A DNA stretch of 64,000 nucleotides, taken from positions 1-64,000 of the forward strand of contig JAEWIF010000068.1 of NCBI GenBank assembly GCA_023387335.1, given 5' to 3'. Below are positions 48,605-58,372 of this stretch, in pieces. Each line of letters opens with the position of its first letter. Position 1 is the first letter of the stretch. The position numbers and the translations under genes were made by a program. The stretch comes from Pseudomonadota bacterium. Lineage in GTDB: Bacteria > Pseudomonadota > Gammaproteobacteria > Burkholderiales > Burkholderiaceae_C. The notes below the pieces were generated by a model. It was given only the letters and a program-made list of their open reading frames with translations, ran no database searches and was not told the DNA's origin.

Positions 48605-51600
48605 ATGTCAGAAGACTCACCCACCGCCCGCAACGCGCCGGCCGGCGACGATGACGTCGCGCCGAGCAGCCACCATGAGCTGGTGCCCGTCATCGCCCTC
48701 GGCGGCTCGGCCGGGGCGATCGAAGCGCTGCAGGCCTTCTTCGAGGACGTGCCGTCCGAGTGCCCGGTCGCGTTCGTGGTGGCGGTCCACCTCGACCCCG
48801 AAGAGGAATCGAAGCTGCCCGAGCTGATCGGCCGGCGCACCGCGCTGCCGGTGCTGCAGCTGACCCAGCACGAACCCGTGCGCTCGGGCACCGTCTACGT
48901 GATCCCGCCGCGCAAGCTCATTCGCATGGAAGGCGGCGCCTTGGCGCTGGAGGACCGCGATCCCGAGTCGGACCGGGCCGTCACGGTGGACCTGCTGTTC
49001 CGCACGCTGGCCGATTCGCACGGCGCGCACAGCGCGGCGGTGGTGCTGTCCGGCGCCGACGGCGACGGCGCCATCGGCATCAAGCGCGTCAAGGAGCGCG
49101 GCGGCCTGACGGTCGCGCAGGACCCCGAGGAGTGCGGCCATCCCGCCATGCCGCGCAGCGCCATCGCCACCGGCATGGTCGACTGGACCCTTCCGGTGGC
49201 CGACATGGTGCCGCGCCTCCTGGCCTACTTCCGGCTCGAGGGCCACCTGCGGCTGCCCTCCGAGGAGGCCCCGCCGGCGCAAGCGGCGGCCAGCCGCGAG
49301 GGCGACGACGAGGCCACGCTGCGCGAGATCCTGGCGTTCGTGCGCACCCGCACCGGCCGCGACTTCACCGGCTACAAGCGCGCCACCATCGTGCGGCGCA
49401 TCGCGCGGCGCATGCAGGTCAACGGCACCGACCACCTGGGCGGCTACCTCAATTTCCTGCGCACGCGGCCGGGCGAGGCGCCGGCGCTGCTGCAGGACCT
49501 GCTGATCAGCGTCACCAACTTCTTCCGCGACCCGGAGTGCTTCCAGGCGCTCGAGCCGCACCTGCGCGAACTGCTGCGCGGCAAGGCGCCCGGCGAGCCG
49601 GTGCGCGTGTGGGTGCCCGGCTGCGCGACGGGCGAGGAGGCCTACTCGATCGCCGTGATGCTGTGCGACTGCGCGCGCGAGATGGATTCGCCGCCGCACA
49701 TCCAGGTGTTCGCCACCGACCTCGACGAGGAGGCGATCCGCGTCGCCCGCGATGGGCTCTATCCGCTGTCCATCGAGGCCGACGTCTCGCAGGACTGGCT
49801 GCGCCGCTACTTCAGCAAGGAGCACCGCGGCTACCGCGTGCGCCGCGAAGTGCGCGAGATGGTGCTGTTCGCCGAGCACGACCTGCTGAAGGATTCGCCG
49901 TTCTCGCGGCTCGACCTGGTGTCGTGCCGCAACCTGCTGATCTACCTGGAGCGCGACATCCAGCAGCGGGTGTTCCAGACCTTCCACTTCGCGCTGCGGC
50001 CGCAGGCGCTGCTGTTCCTGGGCGCCTCGGAAAGCTGCGAGGACGAGGGCAACCTGTTCTCCGTGGCGGACAAGAAGAACCGCATCTTCATGCAGCGACC
50101 GCTGGCCCGGCCGGTGCTGCCGGTGCCGGCCCGGTCCCACGTGCTGGGGCAGGTCATGCTGCCGCGCCGCCCGCACGAGATGTCGATCCCGGGCCGCGCG
50201 CCGGCCCCCGTGCTGGCGGGCGGGCACGAGCGCCTGACCCGATCGCTGGACGAGCGCGGCGTGTCCTGGGGTGCGCTGCACCTCCGCCTCCTGGAAACGC
50301 TGGCGCCGCCTTCCATCCTGGTGGACCGCGAACACGAGATCGTCCACCTGTCGACCAGCGCCGGGCAGTTCCTGCAGTTCTCGGGCGGCGAGCCCAGCCG
50401 CAACCTGCTGCGCACGATCCATCCGGCGCTGCGCATCGAGCTGCGCGGCGTGCTGTACCAGGCGGCGCAGTCCAACGAGGAGGCCGAGGTCCAGGTGGAC
50501 GGCGTGCCGCTGCCCGACGGCTCGGCCAGCGTCACGCTGCGCGCCTGGCCGGTACGCGACGCCGGCGTGGACATGTTCATCGTGCTGCTGGAGCGCCGCG
50601 CGCAGGCGGAGTCCGAAGCCCGCCACGCCGTCGACCTGCATCCCAAGGACCCGGTGGCCACGCACCTGGACCGCGAGCTGGAACGGCTGAAGTCCGAGCT
50701 GCGCGAGACGGTGGAGCAGTACGAGGCGTCCACCGAGGAACTCAAGGCCAGCAACGAGGAGCTGCAGGCCATGAACGAGGAACTGCGGTCCGCCACCGAG
50801 GAACTGGAGACCAGCCGCGAGGAACTGCAGTCGATCAACGAGGAGCTCACCACCGTCAACCACGAGCTCAAGAGCAAGGTCGAGGAGCTGGGCCACGCCA
50901 ACAGCGACATGCAGAACCTGATCGACGCCACCGCCATCGCGACGGTGTTCCTCGACCGGGACCTCTCGATCATGCGCTACACGCCCACGGCGGTGCAGCT
51001 GTTCAACCTGATCCCCTCGGACATCGGCCGCCCGCTGGCCCACCTGGCCACGCGGCTGGACTATCCGCGCCTGGCCGACGACGCCCGCCGCGTGCTGGAA
51101 CGCCTGGTGCCGATCGAGCGCGAGATGGGCCTGCCCGACGGCACCTGGTTCCTGGTGCGCATGCTGCCCTACCGCACGCTGGAGGACCGCATCGCCGGCG
51201 TGGTGCTCTCGTTCATCGACATCACCGAGCGGCGCCAGGCCGACGAGGTGCGCACCTGGCTGTCGGCGGTGGTGCACGCGTCCACCGACGGCATCGTCAG
51301 CTTCGCGCTGGACCGCACCGTTCTCAGCTGGAACGCGGCCTGCGAGCGCATCTTCGGCTGGAGCGCGGCGGAGATGATCGGCCGCTCGGCGTCGGTGCTG
51401 TCGCCGGGGCCGGAGGACGAGCGCGACCAGCTGGACCTGATGCGCCGGCTGGGCGAAGGCGAAGCGCTCGACTTCGAGACCGTGCGCAAGCGCAAGGACG
51501 GCCAGGAGATCCATGTCGCCATGGCGGTGTCGCCCATCCGCGACCCCGACGGCACCGTGATCGGCGGCACGACCATCGTGCGCGACATCACCGCGAACCG

Positions 51601-53215
51601 GCGCGCGCAGACGGCGCTGCGCGAGAGCGAGGAGCAGTTGCGGCTGGTGGTGGAGAACGTGCGCGAGTACGCCATCTTCTCGATGGGCCTGGACCGCAAG
51701 GTGGTCAGCTGGAACATCGGCGCCCAGCGGTTGCTCGGCTACACCGAGGCGGAAGTGCTCGGGAAGCCGGCGGACATCGTCTTCACCGAGGAGGACCAGC
51801 GCGAGGGCGCGCCGGAAGCCGAGGTGCAGACCGCGCTGGCCGAGGGCCGGGCCTCGGACGACCGCGTCCACAGGCGCAAGGACGGCAGCCTGTTCTGGGC
51901 CGAGGGCGTGATGATGCTCATGCGCGACGAGGAAGGCCGCGCGATGGGCTTCGTCAAGGTGCTGCGCGACCAGACCCGCGCGCGCGAAGTCCAGCAGGCC
52001 ATCGAGCGCAGCCAGGCCGAACTGAAGCAGTCGCTCGAGGAAACGCAGCAGGCTCGCCGCGCGCTCGAAGCCGCCGACGCCGCCAAGGACCGCTTCCTGG
52101 CCGTGCTGTCGCACGAGCTGCGCAATCCGCTGGCATCCATCGCCAGCGCGTCCGAACTGCTGCTGATGCCCAAGCTGCCCGACTCGGCGCGCGAGAAGGC
52201 CGCCGAAGTGGTGCAGCGCCAGGGCAAGGCGATGAAGGTGCTGCTGGACGAATTGCTCGACGTGTCGCGCCTCACGCTGGGGCGGCTCAACCTGGCCAAG
52301 CGGCCGGTGTCGGTGACGAACGTCGTGCAGCAGGCGCTGGAAACCACGCGGCCGCTGGTGCAGGCGGCGGGGCACGAGATGGTGGTCAAGCTGCCGCCCC
52401 ATACCGTGGAAGTCGATGCCGATCCGCTGCGGCTGGCGCAGGTGGTCTCCAACCTGATCACCAACGCGGCGAAGTACACGCCGGAGGGCGGCCGCATCGA
52501 AGTCACGGCCGAGGTGTTCACCGACGAAGTGGTGATCCAGGTCAGCGACAACGGCATCGGCATGGAGCCCTCGCAGATCGATCGCATGTTCGACCTGTTC
52601 TCCCAGGGCGAGCGGGTCACCGGTCATTCCAACAGCGGCCTGGGCATAGGCCTCGCGCTGGCGCGCAACATCATCGAGCTGCACGGCGGCTGGATCATGG
52701 CCAGCTCGGCCGGCCCGGGCGAGGGCAGCCAGCTGCGCGTGGGTCTTCCGCTGCTGCGCGTGGGGCCGGTGGACGTCGCTTCCGAGATCGACCTCATGCA
52801 GCCGGAGCCGCTGCCACCGTCGCCCGCCATCGCGGCGGACGGCGAGCTGATCCTGGTGGCCGACGACAACGGCGATGCCGCCTGGGGCCTGGCCAAGCTG
52901 CTGGAGCTCTCGGGCTTCCGCGCCGTGCTGGCGCGCTCCGGCGAGGAGGCGCTGCAGGTCGCCGAACAGCATCGCCCGACCATCGCGCTGCTGGACATCG
53001 GCATGCCCGACCTCAGCGGCCACGACGTCGCGCGGCGCCTGCGCGGCGAGCCCTGGGGCCGCGACATGATCCTGATCGCCGCCACCGGCTGGGGCCAGGA
53101 AGCCGACATCCGCCACTCGATGCAGGCCGGCTTCGACGCGCACCTGACCAAGCCGCTGAACGTGGGCCGCATCAAGGGCCTGATCGAAGAGCTCAAGGCG
53201 CAGCGCAAGGGTTGA
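48605..53215 (+). CDS. CheB-CheR-PAS-histidine kinase-receiver fusion protein
   Basis: 1536-aa cytoplasmic fusion. CheB domain (about 28-205): S35, H62, D154. CheR methyltransferase (about 235-500): TNFFRDPECF, SAM loop VPGCATGEEAYS, SCRNLLIYL. PAS-like region (about 558-665), then a long heptad coiled coil (688-775, repeated EELxxxNEEL). Three more PAS segments (about 773-880, 885-1000, 1013-1130). HisKA with H1170 (LAVLSHELRNPL), ATPase domain (NLITNAAKYTPEGG, SGLGIGLALARNI), receiver with D1464 (ALLDIGMPDLSG). All catalytic residues look intact, so one chain combines methylester removal, methylation and phosphotransfer. No transmembrane segment; partners unknown. Confidence 0.95.
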   Translation: MSEDSPTARNAPAGDDDVAPSSHHELVPVIALGGSAGAIEALQAFFEDVPSECPVAFVVAVHLDPEEESKLPELIGRRTALPVLQLTQHEPVRSGTVYVIPPRKLIRMEGGALALEDRDPESDRAVTVDLLFRTLADSHGAHSAAVVLSGADGDGAIGIKRVKERGGLTVAQDPEECGHPAMPRSAIATGMVDWTLPVADMVPRLLAYFRLEGHLRLPSEEAPPAQAAASREGDDEATLREILAFVRTRTGRDFTGYKRATIVRRIARRMQVNGTDHLGGYLNFLRTRPGEAPALLQDLLISVTNFFRDPECFQALEPHLRELLRGKAPGEPVRVWVPGCATGEEAYSIAVMLCDCAREMDSPPHIQVFATDLDEEAIRVARDGLYPLSIEADVSQDWLRRYFSKEHRGYRVRREVREMVLFAEHDLLKDSPFSRLDLVSCRNLLIYLERDIQQRVFQTFHFALRPQALLFLGASESCEDEGNLFSVADKKNRIFMQRPLARPVLPVPARSHVLGQVMLPRRPHEMSIPGRAPAPVLAGGHERLTRSLDERGVSWGALHLRLLETLAPPSILVDREHEIVHLSTSAGQFLQFSGGEPSRNLLRTIHPALRIELRGVLYQAAQSNEEAEVQVDGVPLPDGSASVTLRAWPVRDAGVDMFIVLLERRAQAESEARHAVDLHPKDPVATHLDRELERLKSELRETVEQYEASTEELKASNEELQAMNEELRSATEELETSREELQSINEELTTVNHELKSKVEELGHANSDMQNLIDATAIATVFLDRDLSIMRYTPTAVQLFNLIPSDIGRPLAHLATRLDYPRLADDARRVLERLVPIEREMGLPDGTWFLVRMLPYRTLEDRIAGVVLSFIDITERRQADEVRTWLSAVVHASTDGIVSFALDRTVLSWNAACERIFGWSAAEMIGRSASVLSPGPEDERDQLDLMRRLGEGEALDFETVRKRKDGQEIHVAMAVSPIRDPDGTVIGGTTIVRDITANRRAQTALRESEEQLRLVVENVREYAIFSMGLDRKVVSWNIGAQRLLGYTEAEVLGKPADIVFTEEDQREGAPEAEVQTALAEGRASDDRVHRRKDGSLFWAEGVMMLMRDEEGRAMGFVKVLRDQTRAREVQQAIERSQAELKQSLEETQQARRALEAADAAKDRFLAVLSHELRNPLASIASASELLLMPKLPDSAREKAAEVVQRQGKAMKVLLDELLDVSRLTLGRLNLAKRPVSVTNVVQQALETTRPLVQAAGHEMVVKLPPHTVEVDADPLRLAQVVSNLITNAAKYTPEGGRIEVTAEVFTDEVVIQVSDNGIGMEPSQIDRMFDLFSQGERVTGHSNSGLGIGLALARNIIELHGGWIMASSAGPGEGSQLRVGLPLLRVGPVDVASEIDLMQPEPLPPSPAIAADGELILVADDNGDAAWGLAKLLELSGFRAVLARSGEEALQVAEQHRPTIALLDIGMPDLSGHDVARRLRGEPWGRDMILIAATGWGQEADIRHSMQAGFDAHLTKPLNVGRIKGLIEELKAQRKG

Positions 53216-53263
53216 GGGCATGCCCCGATGAGCGCCGGCGGGGTCCGCGGCTAGCATCGGCGC

Positions 53264-54757
53264 ATGACCTATCTGCTCGCGCTCGACCAGGGCACCTCCA
53301 GCTCCCGCAGCATCGTGTTCGACCGCCAGGGGCGCATCGTCGCCCTGGCGCAGCGGGAGCTGCCGCAGATCTATCCACAGCCGGGCTGGGTGGAACACGA
53401 CCCGATGGAGATCTGGCGCGGCCAGCTGGCCACCGCGCAGGAGGCGCTGGCCAAGGCCGGCATCACCGCGCGCGACGTCGCGGCGCTGGGCATCACCAAC
53501 CAGCGCGAGACGGCCGTCGTCTGGAACCGCAAGACCGGCCAGCCCATCCACCACGCCATCGTGTGGCAGGACCGGCGCGGCGAGCCGCTGTGCGCGCAAC
53601 TGCGCGAGCAGGGCCATGCCCCGCTGATCCAGTCGCGCACCGGGCTCTTGATCGACTCGTACTTCTCCGGCACCAAGATCCGCTGGCTGCTGGACAACGT
53701 GCCCGGCGCGCGGCAGCAGGCCGAGCGCGGCGAACTGGCCTTCGGCACCATCGACAGCTGGCTGCTGTGGCAGCTGACGGGCGGTTCGCTGCATGCCACC
53801 GACGTCAGCAACGCCTCGCGCACCATGCTGTTCGACGTGCACCGCAACCGCTGGGATGAGGAGCTGCTCGATCTGCTGCAAGTGCCGGCTTCGCTCATGC
53901 CCAAGGTGCTGCCTTCGAGCGCTGAGTACGGCCGCAGCGTGGAATCGCTGCTGGGCGCGCCGGTGCGCATCGGCGGCGTGGCGGGCGACCAGCAGAGCGC
54001 GCTGTTCGGCCAGGCGTGCTTCCGCGAAGGCATGGCCAAGAACACCTACGGCACCGGTTGCTTCCTCTTGATGCACACCGGCTCGCGCTTCCAGAAATCG
54101 GCCAACGGATTGCTCACCACCAGCGCGGCCCAGACTTCGGCGCAGCCGCAGTACGCGATGGAAGGCAGCGTGTTCGTCGGCGGCGCGGTCGTGCAGTGGC
54201 TGCGCGACGGCCTCAAGGCCATCGAGAGCAGCGCGCAGGTGCAGGCGCTGGCCGAGAGCGTGCCCGACGCGGGCGGCGTGATGCTGGTGCCGGCGTTCAC
54301 CGGCCTGGGCGCGCCGTACTGGAAGCCGGATGCGCGCGGCACGATCACCGGGCTTACGCGCGGATCGACCGTGGCCCACATCGCGCGCGCGGCGCTGGAG
54401 AGCATCGCCTACCAGAGCGCGGCGCTGCTGCAGGCCATGAGCCGCGACGCCGTGGCCGCGGGCTCGGCGCCGGTCGCGGAACTGCGCGTGGACGGCGGCG
54501 CCTGCGTCAACAACCTGCTGATGCAGTTCCAGGCCGACCTGCTGGGCATCCCGGTCGTGCGGCCGGCGATCACCGAGACCACGGCGCTGGGCGCGGCCTA
54601 CCTGGCCGGGCTGTCGTGCGGCGTGTTCTCGAGCGCCGGGGAACTGGAGAAACTCTGGAAGGCCGAGCGCCGCTTCACGCCCACGCTGTCGCGCGAGCGG
54701 GCCGGCGAACTGATGCAGAACTGGGAACGCGCGGTGCGCCAGGCCACGCTGGCCTGA
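53264..54757 (+). CDS. glpK: Glycerol kinase
   Basis: 497-aa FGGY-family kinase that phosphorylates glycerol to sn-glycerol 3-phosphate in the cytoplasm. N-terminal phosphate loop LALDQGTSSSRSIVFD; substrate residues in TNQRETAVVWNR and WQDRRGEPLC; GGVAGDQQSALFGQ; and GTGCFLLMHTG. C-terminal ATP region has AALESIAYQSAALLQAM and LRVDGGACVNNLLMQFQAD. Full length. No glpF, glpD or glpR in the window; it stands alone between the CheB-CheR fusion and a DUF3617 gene. Confidence 0.97.
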   Translation: MTYLLALDQGTSSSRSIVFDRQGRIVALAQRELPQIYPQPGWVEHDPMEIWRGQLATAQEALAKAGITARDVAALGITNQRETAVVWNRKTGQPIHHAIVWQDRRGEPLCAQLREQGHAPLIQSRTGLLIDSYFSGTKIRWLLDNVPGARQQAERGELAFGTIDSWLLWQLTGGSLHATDVSNASRTMLFDVHRNRWDEELLDLLQVPASLMPKVLPSSAEYGRSVESLLGAPVRIGGVAGDQQSALFGQACFREGMAKNTYGTGCFLLMHTGSRFQKSANGLLTTSAAQTSAQPQYAMEGSVFVGGAVVQWLRDGLKAIESSAQVQALAESVPDAGGVMLVPAFTGLGAPYWKPDARGTITGLTRGSTVAHIARAALESIAYQSAALLQAMSRDAVAAGSAPVAELRVDGGACVNNLLMQFQADLLGIPVVRPAITETTALGAAYLAGLSCGVFSSAGELEKLWKAERRFTPTLSRERAGELMQNWERAVRQATLA

Positions 54758-54780
54758 ACCTGATCCTCGAAGGAGTCGCC

Positions 54781-55326
54781 ATGAACAAAGCCTTGCCCCT
54801 TTGCTTCGCTCTCGCCGCCGCCTGCGCGGCTTTCGGCGCGTCGGCGCAGAACCTCAAGCCCGGCTTGTGGGAGGTGCAGCACAAGATGAAGGGCAATCCG
54901 GAGATGGAGCGCCAGATGGAGGAGGCGCGCAAGCAGATGGCCGCCATGCCGCCCGAGCAGCGCAAGCAGATGGAAGCCATGATGGCCGGCCGCGGCGTTC
55001 AGATGGGCGCGGGCGGCCAGAGCATGCGCATGTGCCTCACCAAGGAAATGGTGGAGCGCAACGAGATCCCGGCGCAGCAGGGCGACTGCAGGATGACGAA
55101 CCAGCAGCGCACCGGCAACACGCTGAAGGTGAACTTCACCTGCACCAACCCGCCTTCCAGCGGCGAGAGCCAGATGACGATCAACAGTCCCGAGTCCTAC
55201 GCCATGAAGACCACGGCGACTTCCAGCATCGACGGCCGGGTCGAGAAGATGTCGGTGGAAGGAACGGGCAAGTGGGTGGGCGCCGATTGCGGCGGCCTCA
55301 AGCCGATGGGGCCGGCGAAGAAGTAG
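54781..55326 (+). CDS. DUF3617-family periplasmic protein
   Basis: 181-aa exported protein: signal peptide MNKALPLCFALAAACAAFGASAQ, then NLKPGLWEVQHKMKG, the opening of DUF3617 proteins. A Met/Gln-rich helical stretch (MERQMEEARKQMAAMPPEQ, about 42-60) precedes the beta-rich core. Four cysteines remain in the mature chain (CLTKEM, GDCRM, FTCTN, ADCGGL), likely two disulfides. The family function is unknown. The ATG at 54781 follows AAGGAG at good distance. It is 23 bases after glpK. Confidence 0.85.
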   Translation: MNKALPLCFALAAACAAFGASAQNLKPGLWEVQHKMKGNPEMERQMEEARKQMAAMPPEQRKQMEAMMAGRGVQMGAGGQSMRMCLTKEMVERNEIPAQQGDCRMTNQQRTGNTLKVNFTCTNPPSSGESQMTINSPESYAMKTTATSSIDGRVEKMSVEGTGKWVGADCGGLKPMGPAKK

Positions 55327-55333
55327 CGGCCGT

Positions 55334-56026
55334 TCAGGCGGGCCGGGGCCGGCCGCCGAAGATGGCCGTGCCCACCCGCACCATGGTGCTGCCGGCCGCG
55401 ATGGCGGCTTCGAGGTCGGCGCTCATGCCCATGGACAGCGTGTCCAGGTCCAGGCCGCCTTCGCGCAACGCCTGGAACAGGTCGGCGGCACGTTCGTGCA
55501 CGGCCTTCTGCGCTTCGAAATCCTCGGCGGGTTCGGGGATCGTCATCAGCCCGCGCAGCCGCAGTCCCGGCAACCGGGCCACTTCACGCGCCAGGTCCTC
55601 GGCTTCCTCCGGGGCGACGCCCGACTTGCCCGGGCCGCCGTCGATGTTCACCTGGATGCACACGGAGAGCGGCGCGCGGCCTTCGGGCCGCTGCTCCGAG
55701 AGGCGCTGCGCGATCTTCAGGCGATCGACCGTGTGGGCCCAGTCGAAGTGCTGGGCGACCAGCCGCGTCTTGTTGCTCTGGATCGGGCCTATGCAATGCC
55801 ATTCGAGCGGCAGGTCGGAGAGCAGGGCGATCTTTTCCACCGCCTCCTGGATGTAGTTCTCGCCGAACGCGCGCTGGCCGGCCTGGTGCGCCTGGCGCAC
55901 CGCTTCAGGCCCGAACGTCTTGGAAACCGCCAGCAGCGTGACATCTTCCACCGGGCGTTGCGCCGCGGCACAGGCGGCGGCCATGCGCTCCCGGACGGTA
56001 TGGAGGTTGTGACCGATGGTGGTCAT
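55334..56026 (-). CDS. yggS: YggS/PLPBP-family pyridoxal phosphate homeostasis protein
   Basis: 230-aa PLP-binding TIM-barrel protein that keeps PLP levels in balance; it has no known catalytic turnover. The PLP Lys is K36 in LLAVSKTFG. Family motifs GENYIQEAVEKI, WHCIGPIQSNKT and LSMGMSADLEAAI (phosphate-binding loop with VRVGTAIFG) are intact. It is divergent from pilT with 43 bases between start codons, an arrangement common in Beta- and Gammaproteobacteria. Confidence 0.95.
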   Translation of the reverse strand: MTTIGHNLHTVRERMAAACAAAQRPVEDVTLLAVSKTFGPEAVRQAHQAGQRAFGENYIQEAVEKIALLSDLPLEWHCIGPIQSNKTRLVAQHFDWAHTVDRLKIAQRLSEQRPEGRAPLSVCIQVNIDGGPGKSGVAPEEAEDLAREVARLPGLRLRGLMTIPEPAEDFEAQKAVHERAADLFQALREGGLDLDTLSMGMSADLEAAIAAGSTMVRVGTAIFGGRPRPA

Positions 56027-56069
56027 AATCGACCAGCTTGTAATAGTTGCAGAACGTCAAGAGGGACTC

Positions 56070-57113
56070 GTGGATATTACCCAGCTGCTGGCATTCAGCG
56101 TGAAGAACAAGGCGTCGGACTTGCACCTGTCGGCCGGCCTGCCGCCCATGATCCGCGTGCACGGCGACGTGCGCCGCATCAACGTCGAACCGATGGACCA
56201 CAAGCAGGTCCACGCCATGGTGTACGACATCATGAACGACACGCAGCGCAAGCAGTACGAGGAGTTCCTGGAGTGCGACTTCTCGTTCGAGATCGAAGGC
56301 CTGGCGCGCTTCCGCGTCAACGCCTTCAACCAGAACCGCGGCGCGGCCGCCGTGTTCCGGACGATTCCTTCCAAGATCCTCAGCCTCGAGCAGCTGAACG
56401 CGCCCAAGATCTTCGGCGACCTCGCGCTCAAGCCGCGCGGCATGGTGCTGGTGACCGGCCCCACGGGTTCGGGCAAGTCGACCACGCTGGCGGCCATGAT
56501 CAACCACCTGAACGAGACCGAGTACGGCCACATCCTCACGGTGGAAGACCCGATCGAATTCGTCCACGAGTCCAAGAAGTGCCTGGTCAACCAGCGCGAG
56601 GTGGGCCCGATGACGCTGTCGTTCGCGGCGGCGCTCAAGTCCGCGCTGCGCGAAGACCCGGACTGCATCCTGGTGGGCGAAATGCGCGACCTGGAAACCA
56701 TCCGCCTCGCCATGACGGCCGCGGAGACGGGCCACCTGGTGTTCGGCACGCTGCACACCTCCAGCGCCGCCAAGACCATCGACCGGATCATCGACGTGTT
56801 CCCGGCGGAGGAAAAGGAGATGGTCCGCGCGATGCTGTCCGAATCGCTGCAGGCCGTGATCTCGCAGACGCTGTGCAAGACCAAGGACGGCAGCGGCCGC
56901 GTGGCGGCGCACGAGATCATGATCGGCACCTCGGCCATCCGGAACCTGATCCGCGAAGCCAAGGTGGCGCAGATGTACTCGGCCATCCAGACCGGCAGCA
57001 GCGTCGGCATGCAGACGCTGGACCAGAACCTCACCGACCTGGTCCGCCGCAACGTCATCAGCCCCGCCGAGGCGCGCGCCAAGGCCAAGATTCCCGAGAA
57101 TTTCCCGGGCTGA
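56070..57113 (+). CDS. pilT: Type IV pilus retraction ATPase PilT
   Basis: 347-aa hexameric ATPase that powers pilus retraction for twitching motility. Starts at a GTG with AAGAGGG 5-6 bases upstream, giving the family N-terminus MDITQLLAFSVKNKASDLHLSAG. Walker A GPTGSGKST (130-138), Asp box LTVEDPIEFVH, Walker B LVGEMRDLETI, His box GHLVFGTLHTSSA; the C-terminal AIRNLIREAKVAQM is the AIRNLIRE signature needed for retraction. It is 25 bases before pilU. Confidence 0.97.
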   Translation: MDITQLLAFSVKNKASDLHLSAGLPPMIRVHGDVRRINVEPMDHKQVHAMVYDIMNDTQRKQYEEFLECDFSFEIEGLARFRVNAFNQNRGAAAVFRTIPSKILSLEQLNAPKIFGDLALKPRGMVLVTGPTGSGKSTTLAAMINHLNETEYGHILTVEDPIEFVHESKKCLVNQREVGPMTLSFAAALKSALREDPDCILVGEMRDLETIRLAMTAAETGHLVFGTLHTSSAAKTIDRIIDVFPAEEKEMVRAMLSESLQAVISQTLCKTKDGSGRVAAHEIMIGTSAIRNLIREAKVAQMYSAIQTGSSVGMQTLDQNLTDLVRRNVISPAEARAKAKIPENFPG

Positions 57114-57138
57114 TCGAACAAGAGGAAGGGGAACCCAC

Positions 57139-58275
57139 ATGGAAGGCGACCAGGCCAGCAAGTTCATCAACGACCTGCTCAAGCTGATGATCAGCCGCAA
57201 CGGCAGCGACCTGTTCATCACCGGCGACTTCCCACCCGCGATCAAGGTGGACGGCAAGGTCACCAAGGTGTCGCCGCAGCCGCTGACCGGCCAGCACACG
57301 CTGGCGTTGGCGCGTTCGATCATGAACGACAAGCAGGCCGCGGAGTTCGAGCGCACCAAGGAGTGCAACTTCGCGATCTCGCCGCCCGGCGTCGGCCGCT
57401 TCCGCGTCAACGCCTTCGTGCAGCAGGGCAAGGTCGGCATGGTGCTGCGCGTGATCCCGCAGAACCTGCCCACCATCGACAAGCTCGGCGTGCCGCAGGT
57501 GCTCAAGGAAGTCGTGATGGCCAAGCGCGGCCTGGTGGTGCTGGTGGGCGCCACGGGCTCGGGCAAGTCGACCACGCTCGCGGCGATGATCGACTGGCGC
57601 AACGAGAACAGCTACGGCCACATCATCACCATCGAAGACCCGGTGGAGTTCGTGCACCCGCACAAGAACTGCGTGATCACGCAGCGCGAGGTGGGCCTGG
57701 ACACCGACAACTGGGAATCGGCGCTGAAGAACACGCTGCGCCAGGCGCCCGACGTGATCCTGATGGGCGAGATCCGCGACCGCGAGACGATGGAGCACGC
57801 CATCGCCTTCGCCGAAACCGGCCACCTTTGCATGGCCACGCTGCACGCCAACAGCGCCAACCAGGCGCTGGACCGCATCATCAACTTCTTCCCCGAGGAG
57901 CGCCGCGCCCAGCTGCTGATGGACCTGTCGCTCAACCTGAAGTCGATGGTGTCGCAGCGCCTGGTGCCCAAGCAGGACGGCAAGGGCCGTGCGGCGATGG
58001 TGGAGATCATGCTCAACAGCCCGCTGATCAGCGACCTGATCTTCAAGGGCGAGGTCACCGAGATCAAGGAGATCATGAAGAAGAGCCGCAACCTGGGCAT
58101 GCAGACCTTCGACCAGGCGCTCTTCGACGCGTACGAGAACAACGTCATCAGCTACGAAGACGCGCTGCGCAACGCCGACTCGGTGAACGACCTGCGGCTG
58201 CAGATCAAGCTCAACTCGCAGCGCGCCAAGTCGCAGGACCTGTCGTCCGGCACGGAGCACCTGGCGATCGTCTGA
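57139..58275 (+). CDS. pilU: PilT-dependent retraction ATPase PilU
   Basis: 378-aa paralogue of PilT that aids retraction under load. Walker A GATGSGKST (137-145), ITIEDPVEFVH, Walker B LMGEIRDRETM, HLCMATLHANSA. In place of AIRNLIRE it has LISDLIFKGEV, as expected for PilU, plus a longer C-terminal tail. It begins 25 bases after pilT and ends at an intrinsic terminator. Confidence 0.96.
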   Translation: MEGDQASKFINDLLKLMISRNGSDLFITGDFPPAIKVDGKVTKVSPQPLTGQHTLALARSIMNDKQAAEFERTKECNFAISPPGVGRFRVNAFVQQGKVGMVLRVIPQNLPTIDKLGVPQVLKEVVMAKRGLVVLVGATGSGKSTTLAAMIDWRNENSYGHIITIEDPVEFVHPHKNCVITQREVGLDTDNWESALKNTLRQAPDVILMGEIRDRETMEHAIAFAETGHLCMATLHANSANQALDRIINFFPEERRAQLLMDLSLNLKSMVSQRLVPKQDGKGRAAMVEIMLNSPLISDLIFKGEVTEIKEIMKKSRNLGMQTFDQALFDAYENNVISYEDALRNADSVNDLRLQIKLNSQRAKSQDLSSGTEHLAIV

Positions 58276-58301
58276 ACGCCTCGGCTTCAAGCCTTCGCAC
58301 G

Positions 58302-58326
58302 ACGCCCGCTCGCAGCGGGCGTTTTT
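58302..58326 (+). terminator. Intrinsic terminator after pilU
   Basis: ACGCCCGCT-CGC-AGCGGGCGT: 9-bp stem with 3-base loop followed directly by TTTTT. It begins 26 bases after the pilU stop and ends the pilTU transcript. Confidence 0.9.
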
Positions 58327-58372
58327 CATGCCGCTCCTAGAATCCGGCCTTCGATCAACGAAGGACGACCGC

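Noticed and set aside
48617..54379. Very long open frame (about 1900 codons) antisense to the CheB-CheR fusion and glpK
   Set aside because: High GC keeps antisense frames free of stops; the translation is His/Arg/Ala/Gly low complexity and the plus-strand genes have complete domains. The same applies to long antisense frames at 4440-6650, 39517-43071 beyond the epimerase gene, and 17709-20732.
56027..56069. Promoter boxes in the yggS-pilT gap
   Set aside because: AT-rich TAAT strings occur but no -35/-10 pair has proper spacing.
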